A stretch of DNA of 16,190 bases from the NCBI GenBank assembly GCA_958417755.1, contig CATZDY010000058.1:1-16190 (forward strand). The letters are read 5' to 3'. The stretch is from an uncultured Peptococcaceae bacterium (GTDB lineage Bacteria; Bacillota; Desulfotomaculia; Desulfotomaculales; Desulfocucumaceae). The position numbers were made by a program, and so were the translations under genes. The notes under the pieces were generated by a model that ran no database searches, was not told the DNA's origin, and saw only the letters and a list, made by a program, of their open reading frames with translations. Positions 1 to 7,033 of the stretch are shown here, piece by piece (within the stretch, counting starts at the first letter, position 1; each line of letters starts with the position of its first letter).

Positions 1-387
1 GCGGTAACTCCTCTTTGTATTTATATGATAACATTGATACTTTTATGCGTCAAGCCAAGAGCACATAGCTTTATTCCAGCTTGACGAGCTGAAACAGCAG
101 AAACAGAGCAAAGAAAGCTGATGGTAATAAGAATGAAGGGGGCGGAATCCGCTTATTTTCATATAAATAGCATTGGGGACAAACAATTTACGCATTGCTG
201 AACATATCCCCCTGCAACTCCCAAAAAGCATTTTTAGCACTTATTTTGGGAAAAAAGGTGGCTACCTTTAAAGCATATTCGTTCTTATAGGCAAGTTTTG
301 CAGTATATTTTATTGTTCAAAATCCCATCCGGGATTTTGGGTCCAAACCCTAGGGCAAAGACCTAAAATCAAATATATAAAACAAGA
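1..387. other. Gap downstream of the lipoprotein gene, no supported gene
   Basis: I see no gene here that I can support. A 65-codon open frame on the minus strand (43-240) has no recognisable domain, no clear ribosome binding site and an odd composition. Two other minus-strand frames of the same stretch give CxxC-like pieces (CVNC, then CPQC followed by a hydrophobic run) separated by a frame change. That could be the worn end of a small zinc-ribbon membrane protein, but it is weak. A hairpin at 318-339 is listed separately, and a smaller one (AAAGGT/ACCTTT) lies at 254-269. Confidence 0.4.
318..339. terminator. Possible hairpin terminator after the lipoprotein gene
   Basis: CAAAATCCC (318-326) and GGGATTTTG (331-339) form a 9-bp perfect stem with a 4-base loop. 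It lies about 50 bases past the stop of the minus-strand lipoprotein gene, a natural place for a terminator. Neither strand has a real U-tract after the stem, so this may be a weak terminator or an mRNA 3'-end structure. Just beside it, GGTC and GACC flank the palindrome CCCTAGGG, so this may be part of a dispersed intergenic repeat. Confidence 0.35.
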
Positions 388-1731
388 TCAATAGCAATAT
401 AACAATGTTTTTTGCCCTGTATCAATGTCTTTTAAATAATATTCTGTTTTTATCCTGGAATATCCGTATCTCCAGCCTATATCCATGCTGGGATTCCGTT
501 TGCTGTATTCCACGCCAAAAAAGACCTTGTTGCCTAACACTGAAATATTTTGAATTTGGCAAGCATCCTCTTCCCCTTGTATCAGGGCAGAAGCGAAATG
601 GGCGTAATCTTTCTTTTCAATCAATATACGAGGGGTTTCCTCCAGGGAATTGTAGTATAAATATTGATCCTCCAGCAAAACTGGTTCACCAATGGGATGA
701 TAGTGATAATTTGTTTCCACACATTTGTTTTCTTGGAAAGAATACACCACTGTTCCCCTGGCATCACATGCAATAAGATACGCATCTGTTAGGGTAAAAT
801 GTTGCTGGGCATCATCCCCCACCAATGTTATTACATTGCCACCGTCTTTATCACAGCGAATAATCCGCCCCCCTTGGTACAAATGCGCTGTTCCGTCAAC
901 ACCACCATAGGAGATGTAGATGTAATCCTTGGAAAATTGTACATCCATTATATTCGTACTGCCGTTTATTAAGGGGGTATTGTAAATCTTTTCTGTGGTA
1001 AGCAGTCTTTTTAACTCCTTACCCTGGGCTGAGACTTTCCAAAGGGATACAATGCCTAGTTGATTATCATATTGATAGGAATTTTCAGCAATAGTTTCTC
1101 CATATAGGTCCTGTCCGTCATGCGCAATATAATGAAAATCACGGGGCAAAGCATACACTTTCTTTGCCTTTACATCAAAGGTATATTCTTGCTGATTTAG
1201 CATTACCACCAGAAAAGAATCATTGGCAGCCAAGATTTTTGAGGTTTGGCTGTCCACCCTTTCCCTTGGCATGATCGTTTTATTTTGTTCACTGGTTAAA
1301 TCATAGACCTGAAACCCCTTTCCATCAAAATAAAAAATCTGCTTGCCCAAATTGCATAAATCTCCAAACCCATTTGTTTCCACCAACAAATGTTCGTGTT
1401 CATTTTGATAAAGCACCAGTTGATGTAAGGCAGTACTTTGATTGGCATACTCTGCAAACAAAGCGCTGTTCTCAAAACTGTTTTGATTGTATTTCCAATA
1501 CACAAAACCATACTCTGTTTCCACGCAAGCCCCCAGGGAGACGGATTTTGCTAAACCATTCTCCCCTGTATGCTTACTTTGTAAATCATTGTAACTAACA
1601 TTTTGATATGTAATGTCTTTGTAAGCTGGCTGACTGTTCGCTGCACATCCTGCTAACAATGTAAAGAAAATTGTTAGCACTGCTATACTACCTATTTTCT
1701 TTGGAAAAGTTATGTTTCGAGTCATCATCAT
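388..1731 (-). CDS. Secreted lipoprotein, beta-propeller-like, function unknown
   Basis: The protein is 447 residues with a lipoprotein signal: basic start, hydrophobic core about 13-27, and lipobox LLAGC with the lipidated cysteine at residue 29. It should be anchored to the outer face of the membrane. The rest has no enzyme motif I recognise. It is rich in short beta-strand-like stretches with repeated aromatic and glycine turns (for example IYISYGGVDGTAHLYQGG, RIIRCDKDGGNV, VYSFQENKC). That resembles DUF5050 or propeller-type Firmicutes lipoproteins, but the family is an inference. Three ATG codons stand in a row at 1723-1731. The ribosome site GAAGGG lies 5 bases before the first and 8 before the second, so the second or third may be the real start. 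The gene stands alone and diverges from the MarR gene. Confidence 0.85.
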   Translation of the reverse strand: MMMTRNITFPKKIGSIAVLTIFFTLLAGCAANSQPAYKDITYQNVSYNDLQSKHTGENGLAKSVSLGACVETEYGFVYWKYNQNSFENSALFAEYANQSTALHQLVLYQNEHEHLLVETNGFGDLCNLGKQIFYFDGKGFQVYDLTSEQNKTIMPRERVDSQTSKILAANDSFLVVMLNQQEYTFDVKAKKVYALPRDFHYIAHDGQDLYGETIAENSYQYDNQLGIVSLWKVSAQGKELKRLLTTEKIYNTPLINGSTNIMDVQFSKDYIYISYGGVDGTAHLYQGGRIIRCDKDGGNVITLVGDDAQQHFTLTDAYLIACDARGTVVYSFQENKCVETNYHYHPIGEPVLLEDQYLYYNSLEETPRILIEKKDYAHFASALIQGEEDACQIQNISVLGNKVFFGVEYSKRNPSMDIGWRYGYSRIKTEYYLKDIDTGQKTLLYCY

Positions 1732-1775
1732 CGTATCCCTTCTTCACCGAAACCTGCCTGTTTTATATTGATTCC

Positions 1776-1804
1776 ATTATATAAAGCTCTGTTGTATATG
1801 TATA
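1776..1804 (-). promoter_or_regulatory. Candidate promoter of the lipoprotein gene
   Basis: Read on the minus strand, TATACA (1799-1804) and TATAAT (1776-1781) are separated by 17 bases. The -10 box is perfect and the -35 matches the sigma-A consensus at four of six positions. The start codon lies about 45 bases further on. Confidence 0.5.
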
Positions 1805-1913
1805 GAAAAACACAAAAATAATGCAAAATTAATTTCATGCTCTTTTATTGTTGAAACAATATTCGTTCCCTGGCATATTGATTTTTTTGTTTAGGCTTTT
1901 GGGTATAAAATAA

Positions 1914-1927
1914 TTACAAGGTACCTA
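1914..1927. promoter_or_regulatory. Operator-like repeat, copy 1
   Basis: TTACAAGGTACCTA, with the 8-base palindrome AGGTACCT at its core (1919-1926). An identical 14-mer begins 58 bases downstream. This copy follows an A/T-rich TATAAAAT stretch (1904-1911) and lies just upstream of the -35 box proposed for the MarR gene. It is a likely binding site for the regulator encoded next to it. The binding is inferred; the repeat is seen directly. Confidence 0.5.
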
Positions 1928-1937
1928 GATATATTTC

Positions 1938-1967
1938 TTGCCTTTTCATTTAATCCTATGGTAATAT
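1938..1967 (+). promoter_or_regulatory. Candidate promoter of the MarR gene
   Basis: TTGCCT (1938-1943) and TAATAT (1962-1967) with an 18-base spacer. Transcription would start near 1974, which falls inside the second operator-like repeat, the usual arrangement for autorepression. The upstream operator copy ends 10 bases before the -35 box. Confidence 0.4.
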
Positions 1968-1971
1968 ATTT

Positions 1972-1985
1972 TTACAAGGTACCTA
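1972..1985. promoter_or_regulatory. Operator-like repeat, copy 2
   Basis: Exact second copy of TTACAAGGTACCTA, with the palindrome AGGTACCT at 1977-1984. It overlaps the expected transcription start of the MarR gene. The 58-base offset is about five and a half helical turns, so the two sites lie on opposite faces if each binds one dimer. I found no third copy of AGGTACCT in the window. Confidence 0.5.
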
Positions 1986-2042
1986 ACAATATGCATTGAT
2001 ATACTTCCTGGCTATTGCCCACAAGAAAGGATGAGCTAGTAT

Positions 2043-2741
2043 ATGCAAAATCATATTCCTTCCAACAACAATAGAAACGATATGTATTGTCCTCACTGTA
2101 AAAATCATTGTTCTTTGCACAACCCTGGTTGCGAAAAAGGCGCCCAATATGCCCAAACCCAAATAAGCACCCAAAATGTGCCCAACAATACCCCTGGGTC
2201 CAGTTTGGCAGAAACATTGTTTTCCCTGCTTTGGCGCTGTTTCCATCTGATGAACCGTGGACACCACCACCATCCCAAGGGCATGCATCCGGGGCAAGAC
2301 CGCATTCTTGGCATCATTGCAGCCCATGCTCCCCTTAGCCAGAGGGAATTGCTTGACCTTACCCAAATCCGCTCTGCTTCTTTAAGTGAACTGTTAGGCA
2401 AAGTGGAAAGCCATGGTTTTATCAGCCGCACAAAGGATGAACGGGATAAACGCAATGTGATCATCAACCTAACTTCCCAGGGCCAGCAGGTAGTGGAAGA
2501 TAAAACAAATTTTCAGCAAAAAAAAGCTACTTCTCTTTTTGCATCCCTTTCTGAAGAAGAACAACAGCAAATGATTCAGCTCTTAACCAAACTGGTCAAT
2601 TCCTGGGATGCCCATGACCAAGGCCCCAGGCCCCATTCTCACGGCCACCCTCACCATCCGCTGCATGGACATTTTCGTGGACATCACCATGGAGGTAGTC
2701 CCAGGGGAAGATACTATTTTCCTTGGAAGCACCACGAATAA
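2043..2741 (+). CDS. MarR-family regulator with Cys/His-rich metal-binding ends
   Basis: The protein has 232 residues, long for MarR proteins (usually about 140-160) because both ends are extended. Residues 55-188 form the MarR core: a helix, then a winged helix (PLSQRELLDLTQIRSASLSE as the HTH; wing with DERDKRNVIINLTSQG about 132-147) and a C-terminal dimer helix. The N-terminus has Cys16, Cys19, Cys23 and Cys30 with His18, His22 and His26, which looks like a metal site. A GHHHHPKGMH patch lies at 73-82. The tail 189-232 has 13 histidines in 44 residues, in HxH and HHH groups. The likely role is a DNA-binding repressor that senses or buffers a transition metal such as zinc, nickel or copper; the metal is inferred. 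AAAGGATG lies about 10 bases before the ATG. No transporter or partner gene follows on this strand. Confidence 0.85.
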   Translation: MQNHIPSNNNRNDMYCPHCKNHCSLHNPGCEKGAQYAQTQISTQNVPNNTPGSSLAETLFSLLWRCFHLMNRGHHHHPKGMHPGQDRILGIIAAHAPLSQRELLDLTQIRSASLSELLGKVESHGFISRTKDERDKRNVIINLTSQGQQVVEDKTNFQQKKATSLFASLSEEEQQQMIQLLTKLVNSWDAHDQGPRPHSHGHPHHPLHGHFRGHHHGGSPRGRYYFPWKHHE

Positions 2742-2812
2742 AGGTCATTTACAATCAATACTATCATTTACCTGCCTCATGTTATAATCAATGTACATGA
2801 TTGAAAGCTATG

Positions 2813-2843
2813 TTTAGGATATTTCTGTAAGAAATATCCTAAA
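2813..2843. terminator. 13-bp perfect hairpin, possible terminator of the MarR gene
   Basis: TTTAGGATATTTC (2813-2825) pairs perfectly with GAAATATCCTAAA (2831-2843) across the loop TGTAA. It lies about 70 bases after the MarR stop. The stem is AT-rich and no U-tract follows on either strand, so it is not a textbook intrinsic terminator. It could also be a DNA-level operator upstream of the next promoter. Confidence 0.4.
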
Positions 2844-2896
2844 CTCATTCATATATTTACAGGAAAGATTGTTTTCTTTGTAACAGTTACATTGCT

Positions 2897-2925
2897 TTGA
2901 AAACAGTTTATTTTTTGCCTATACT
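2897..2925 (+). promoter_or_regulatory. Promoter of the two-component operon
   Basis: TTGAAA (2897-2902), 17-base spacer, TATACT (2920-2925): five of six matches to each sigma-A box. It gives a leader of about 120 bases before the response regulator start. Confidence 0.6.
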
Positions 2926-3052
2926 CACCAGGTTTTTATTTATCTGCACCCCAATACACCGGTCAGTGGCAGTATACCGCTTAGAAATGGATTTTATAGC
3001 GAAATAGCTGAATTTTCATGTTATGATAAAGAAAAAAGGATGTTCGTTTTGG

Positions 3053-3784
3053 ATGAGAATTGCCATTGTAGAGGATTTAGCCAGGGATAGAAATAATTTA
3101 GCAGAAATCTTATCCTCTTTCTTACAGCAACATCAACTGGCTGGAACCTTAAAACAATATGAAAGTGGTGAACTGCTTCTGGAGGATTTTTCCCCCCAGC
3201 ATTTTGCCATTATTTTTTTGGACATTATCATGCAAGGGATGTCTGGCATGGATACAGCCAGACGCATCCGGGAGCAAGATTGCCGGACGCCTTTGGTTTT
3301 TACCACCATTTCTAGGGATTATGCTTTGGAAGGTTATGAAGTACAAGCCTTGGATTATTTGGTCAAACCCTTTTCCGCCAAAAAGGTTTTTGCTGTTATG
3401 GAAAGAGTCATGGAACAACAAATCCTGCCCCAGTACATTGAAATCAAAGAAAACCGCGTACAAAAGCGCATTCTTTTGGATGAGATTCTCTATATAGATA
3501 GCCAAGGGCATTTTATGGTAATCCATACAATAGATGGTTTGTATCGCACTTATATGACCTTTCATGAGATCATCCAAATTTTACCCCAAGAACCAAGGTT
3601 TCAGCACTGTTTCCGGGGCATTATCGTTAATCTTGACCAAGTCAAAAAATTAGACAAGCATGTATTTCTCTTGACCAATGGGGAACAAATTCCCATTAGC
3701 CGTCCCAAATGGGGAGATATGCAACAAGCCTTTGCCCTTTACGCCTTTACAAAAACAAGAAAAAGGAGATTTTGGAAAACATGA
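3053..3784 (+). CDS. LytTR-type response regulator
   Basis: A cytoplasmic DNA-binding response regulator of the AgrA/LytR type, 243 residues from this start. The receiver domain (1-115) has the acidic pair in IVED, phospho-acceptor Asp57 in FLDIIMQGMSG, the Thr of FTTIS and the Lys of LVKPFS. A LytTR domain follows (about 125-230), with the family's FRGIIVNLDQVKKL segment and the closing PISRPKW. The reading frame also allows an ATG at 3023, but nothing like a ribosome site precedes it. AAAAAGGA ends 12 bases before the ATG at 3053, and IAIVED belongs at a receiver N-terminus, so 3053 is preferred. The stop overlaps the start of the kinase gene by four bases (ATGA), so the two are translationally coupled. 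LytTR regulators bind paired short direct repeats; the target is not shown here. Confidence 0.92.
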   Translation: MRIAIVEDLARDRNNLAEILSSFLQQHQLAGTLKQYESGELLLEDFSPQHFAIIFLDIIMQGMSGMDTARRIREQDCRTPLVFTTISRDYALEGYEVQALDYLVKPFSAKKVFAVMERVMEQQILPQYIEIKENRVQKRILLDEILYIDSQGHFMVIHTIDGLYRTYMTFHEIIQILPQEPRFQHCFRGIIVNLDQVKKLDKHVFLLTNGEQIPISRPKWGDMQQAFALYAFTKTRKRRFWKT

Positions 3785-5085
3785 TTTGGGCACCTGTTTT
3801 TGCAACTTTGGTCGGGTCTTTGCCTTACCGGTTGTTGGCCTATTATCCCTTTTGGAAGCGCTTGCGCATTCCCCCCCTGGCTGTGGTTTTCTTGATTGGC
3901 CTTAGTGAACTGGCTGTGCTTATTGCTGTTTTTGATGCAGCCCAACAGGGAAAAAATATCAGACCAGTGGAATGTATCTTGGGTGTGGTTTGTATGATGA
4001 TTTACTTTACCAGTATTCGTGCGGAATTATCCAAACTAGCCTTCTCTTATCTACTGATTATGAATTATGTTATGATTGTACGGGGATTGGCTGGTTTTGT
4101 GGAAGCAAGATTTTTTTATGACCCAATGGTATGCTTTAGCTCCTGGTATACGGTTGTTCTCAATCTTTTATTTCTTCTTCTCACCTTGCCCTTCATGCTT
4201 TTGTTTTTAAAACGCACAATGGAACGGGTATTTCATACCCAAGCACCTCAGTTTTGGCGTACCATTTGGTTGGTACCTGCTTTGACAAGCTTTGTGGTAC
4301 TCCTGTATACCGGAAAATTCACTCCAGACCATGTGGCTACCTGGCATTTCTTGGTTACCCGTATCAGCCTTTTGCTCTGTATCCTGATTGTTTATGATGT
4401 ACTGTTGCGTTCCTTGGATACTATACGCAAACAAGGGGCCCTGGAGGAACAGCTCCGGCTCAATGAACAGATAACAGCTTTACAAAAATCACAATACCAA
4501 CTTCTCCAAAAACACATTGCCCAAACCCGAACCGCCCGCCATGATTTGCGCCAACATTTGAATTTAATCCAAGCTTATTTGCAAACAGGCGATAACACTG
4601 CTTTAGCAGACTATATCACAGCCTATGGGAAAACCTTGCCCCCTGATACCAATGAAATATTTTGTCAAAATTATGCGGTGGATGTGATTGTTCGTTATTA
4701 CGCAGAACAGGCCAGACAAAAAGGTATTGCCTTTGAAACCCATCTAGATCTTCCTTCCCAGCTGGCAGTGGCAGAACCTGATCTTTGCGTTTTGTTGGGC
4801 AATCTTCTGGAAAACGCATGGGAAGCTTGTGATCAGCAAAAAAATGGCCCATTGTTCATGCAAATATGCGGTAGAATCATTGGGGAACAGGCCATTTCCC
4901 TCACTGTGGATAACAGCTGCGCCCAACCACCAAAGCAAAAGGACGGTGTGTTTTTCTCCTCCAAACATGAGCAAAGGGGCACAGGAATTATATCTGTTCA
5001 AAACATTGTCTCCCAGTACCAGGGCATTGCCCAATTTGAATACCAAGATGGGGTTTTTTATGCTTCTGTTTTACTCAATCCCTAG
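3781..5085 (+). CDS. AgrC-like GHKL sensor histidine kinase
   Basis: The protein is a 434-residue membrane sensor kinase and partner of the LytTR regulator. Residues 1-215 hold about six membrane segments and no recognised ligand domain. A coiled stretch (218-250) leads to the H-box ARHDLRQHL with His254 as the likely phosphorylated residue. The GHKL ATPase part has the N-box GNLLENAWEAC (Asn341, Asn345), the G1-type VDNS (Asp377) and the G2-type RGTGIISV (399-406). This is the AgrC/SpoOB-like kinase class that often senses peptides or small molecules. The ATG at 3781 overlaps the regulator stop. AAGGAG lies 12 bases before it, and a TTG at 3772 would be too close. No AgrB protease or AgrD peptide gene is present, so the signal is unknown. 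Confidence 0.9.
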   Translation: MIWAPVFATLVGSLPYRLLAYYPFWKRLRIPPLAVVFLIGLSELAVLIAVFDAAQQGKNIRPVECILGVVCMMIYFTSIRAELSKLAFSYLLIMNYVMIVRGLAGFVEARFFYDPMVCFSSWYTVVLNLLFLLLTLPFMLLFLKRTMERVFHTQAPQFWRTIWLVPALTSFVVLLYTGKFTPDHVATWHFLVTRISLLLCILIVYDVLLRSLDTIRKQGALEEQLRLNEQITALQKSQYQLLQKHIAQTRTARHDLRQHLNLIQAYLQTGDNTALADYITAYGKTLPPDTNEIFCQNYAVDVIVRYYAEQARQKGIAFETHLDLPSQLAVAEPDLCVLLGNLLENAWEACDQQKNGPLFMQICGRIIGEQAISLTVDNSCAQPPKQKDGVFFSSKHEQRGTGIISVQNIVSQYQGIAQFEYQDGVFYASVLLNP

Positions 5086-5174
5086 CCCTTGCTAAGCTCA
5101 ACAAGGAGAATAGCCAAGCCTCCCCGATCTTTCCTTGCCTAGCAGGATTTGTTTTGTTCCATAAAGCAATCTTT

Positions 5175-5217
5175 AAAGGTCCAAAGACACTCATGTTGCT
5201 TTCTTGGGCCTTTTTTT
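5175..5217 (+). terminator. Intrinsic terminator of the two-component operon
   Basis: AAAGGTCCAA (5175-5184) pairs with TTGGGCCTTT (5204-5213), ten pairs including one G-U, and is followed by a run of seven T (5211-5217). It lies about 90 bases past the kinase stop. AAAGCAA (5164-5170) could instead pair with TTGCTTT (5196-5202), a competing fold, though nothing downstream on this strand would benefit from attenuation. The rest of the gap 5086-5409 shows no gene. Confidence 0.75.
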
Positions 5218-5409
5218 GTTGCTCTTTCCAAAGGATACTCTAGCATGATAAACCATCATTTTTACCTAACTGCTATATTTTTATCAGCACTGCACAACTT
5301 TGCTGCTTACTTTATTTAAAACCATTTGCGCCGTCATTTGGATGGCCTTACTGCATGCAAGGAAAATATACACGACTCCGATTACGCTTTTCTAGCATTT
5401 TAACTATTT

Positions 5410-6204
5410 TTAGCCCTTTGCAAGACGGGACAGCACTATCTCATAAAAAGGCTTTTGGCCAAATTTTTCTTGGAATGGCGCATGGCCACACTGTTCGAAC
5501 ACATGCAATTCATAGGGTATGCCCTGTCTTCTTAACGGCCAAATCACCCCTTCAAGAGGATGGGGGTCATGTTGTCCATGCAACACGCAAACAGAACAAT
5601 GGATTTTGCAAAGACTATCATACAGAATACCTTTTTTTCTCAGCTCAGCAGCTTCATGCCATACCTTTGTATACATGTTTCCATCCAGTGGCAAAGAATC
5701 TTCATTCTCAACTTGCACCCTTTGCACATTGTCTGTTTTGCCAACAAGCGCACCTAATTCCCGCATTAGTTGGTCTTTATGCCCAGTGTTTGGGTCCTTG
5801 AGCTTGGTTAAGAGAACATGAAAAGCTTCTTGTTCTAGGGATGTAAGATTCTTCAGTCTTCTTTTTTCAATCCAGGGAACATAGTGTTCTTCAAAAGGAC
5901 CGCTGCCAACCAAAATCAAGTCCTTTACCAATGCAGGGTAACGAGTAGTGTATAAAACAGCCAACCATGCGCCCCAGGAGTGGCCCAATAAGGTAATTGG
6001 TTCCTGCACCGCGCCAGTCAATTGCTGCTCTAACTCATCCACCAAATCCCATACAGTAAACTTTGATTGAATTGGTTCGAGAACTCCCACTTGAGAAGAC
6101 AAGGTTCTTGCCACAACCCCCAGGGAACCTATATCACCAGGCCCACCGTGGATAACAGCAATTTGATAGGGTTTTTTCCCATATTTTCTTATCATTCTTT
6201 CCAC
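5410..6204 (-). CDS. Alpha/beta hydrolase, proline iminopeptidase-like
   Basis: The protein is 264 residues and cytoplasmic, with no signal peptide. It has the full alpha/beta hydrolase set: HGGPGD (19-24) as oxyanion-hole motif, nucleophile elbow GHSWG with Ser76, acid Asp213 in LHGQHDPHP, and base His241 in CGHAPFQ. The HGGPG motif is shared with proline iminopeptidases and related esterases; the substrate cannot be read. The frame opens with GTG at 6202-6204, four bases after AGGGA. An ATG three codons in (6193-6195) overlaps the stop of a short upstream frame as ATGA and is an equally likely start, since MIRKYG fits the usual N-terminus of this family. It converges on the two-component operon and shares no operon with it. 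Confidence 0.88.
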   Translation of the reverse strand: MERMIRKYGKKPYQIAVIHGGPGDIGSLGVVARTLSSQVGVLEPIQSKFTVWDLVDELEQQLTGAVQEPITLLGHSWGAWLAVLYTTRYPALVKDLILVGSGPFEEHYVPWIEKRRLKNLTSLEQEAFHVLLTKLKDPNTGHKDQLMRELGALVGKTDNVQRVQVENEDSLPLDGNMYTKVWHEAAELRKKGILYDSLCKIHCSVCVLHGQHDPHPLEGVIWPLRRQGIPYELHVFEQCGHAPFQEKFGQKPFYEIVLSRLAKG

Positions 6205-6257
6205 TCAATCCCTATTTCTTTATATATTTTGATATCCTCGGCATCCCTGGGTTTCAT
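6192..6257 (-). CDS. Short upstream ORF coupled to the hydrolase, or gene remnant
   Basis: A 21-codon frame opens with MKPRDAEDI and closes with GIEWKE. Its stop TGA overlaps the hydrolase ATG (ATGA). The residues look like real protein, and the frame stays open for five more codons upstream (HALRK) until a stop. No proper ribosome site precedes the ATG. It is either a leader peptide coupled to the hydrolase or, more likely, the last piece of a decayed gene that once preceded it. Confidence 0.3.
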   Translation of the reverse strand: MKPRDAEDIKIYKEIGIEWKE

Positions 6258-7033
6258 CTTTCTTAAAGCATGCTAATAGTTTACCATATTTAATCTTTTA
6301 AAATTTGGAAATTTCCTAAAACAGCATTGACTTTTTCCAGCATTAGCCCTGTCAGTTCCCGCAATTGTTTTCTAGCAACATCACTTTGTGCAAAACATAC
6401 AAATAAGGCAGCAACACAGTATAAAGTTCTTCTAACCCAGGTATCAATTTACCTAAAACCAAGATTGTCATAACAAAGCATTCTCCAATAGGGATGCAGC
6501 AAAAACCGTTTTCAGAACAAGGTGATGACTTTTAACAACAAGGTTATATATCATTACGATAGCTTTTTACGCTATAGGCTTAAGTGTAGGCATTGTATTA
6601 AGAATTGGCGATTAATCAGACAATTCGGTAAAATATATGCATAATCACTGACAAGAATATGGCAAAGTCACTTAAAAAAACACATGGAATGGTTGATGAT
6701 GCAAGGAAATTTTGTTAGTATTACATATAGAATCTTACCAAATACCACGAGCAAAATGACTTTCGCATTGCTTTATCTATAAGAATGATAAATAGTTGGA
6801 AGATAACCATTTAAATAAGCCCTTTACATTCCACCGTTATATGAAAAAAACATATTCTATAGCAGCAGCTCGTGTGTGGCAAAGTGTCCTGCGCCGTAAA
6901 CAAATAATACGAAGGCAGAGTTTTAAGCTTCGTTTCTTAAGGTTTTTGGGAGACGGAGTTTTTTTGTATCTTACGGATATTAAACCCTGCTTTTCCGGCT
7001 GATAAAAACAAAGAAGATTCGGAGGAAATTAAA
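6258..7033. other. Gap with decayed frames and the cstA leader
   Basis: There is no intact gene in this gap. The minus strand of its left part holds broken protein-like frames (6290-6448, listed separately, and 6468-6566). The plus strand there also gives short open stretches, one hydrophobic (IITIAFYAIGLSVGIVLRIGD, ending near 6615), and a 19-codon frame near 6660 that begins MAKSLKKTHGMV. The last 140 bases are probably the 5' leader of the transporter. In them CCGTAA (6894-6899) can pair with TTACGG (6971-6976) around an inner CGAAG/CTTCG stem (6910-6932). A 68-codon TTG-start frame at 6796-7002 has no ribosome site or domain and is left out. Confidence 0.45.
6290..6448 (-). pseudogene. 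Probable C-terminal remnant of a decayed gene
   Basis: Between an in-frame stop (6449-6451) and a TAA (6290-6292) the minus strand encodes 52 residues with the look of a real protein end: a mixed hydrophobic stretch (AALFVCFAQSD), then an amphipathic helix (ARKQLRELTGLMLEKVNA), then GNFQILKD. There is no start codon or ribosome site at the beginning. Further upstream a different frame (6468-6566) reads KTVFAASLLENALL before its own stop. The pattern fits a gene broken by frameshifts and stops, in the same orientation as the hydrolase and just before it. The family is not recognised, and chance cannot be excluded by eye. Confidence 0.35.

Larger units (their letters stand above)
2742..3052. 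other. Gap between the MarR gene and the LytTR operon
   Basis: It holds a perfect 13-bp hairpin (2813-2843), a nearby interrupted palindrome TCAAT-7 bases-ATTGA (2788-2804), and the promoter of the two-component operon (2897-2925). No coding sequence is evident. Confidence 0.6.

Noticed and set aside
43..240. 65-codon minus-strand open frame
   Set aside because: No ribosome site and no recognisable domain. Other frames of the same DNA look equally protein-like, so none can be chosen.
405..1598. Open frames opposite or within the lipoprotein gene
   Set aside because: They overlap a clearly coding gene with a lipoprotein signal and are shadows of it.
1972..2467. Minus-strand frames (up to 127 codons) overlapping the start of the MarR gene
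   Set aside because: They run antisense to the MarR core, have no domain and no ribosome site.
3053..5410. Complete agr quorum-sensing locus
   Set aside because: Regulator and kinase are present, but no AgrB-like protease or AgrD-like peptide frame was found on either side.
6796..7002. 68-codon TTG-start frame before cstA
   Set aside because: No ribosome site, highly basic composition, no family resemblance. It lies where the cstA leader should be.
6890..7033. LytTR binding repeats upstream of cstA
   Set aside because: GTTTTT blocks recur near 6950-6965, but they do not fit the LytTR repeat consensus well enough.
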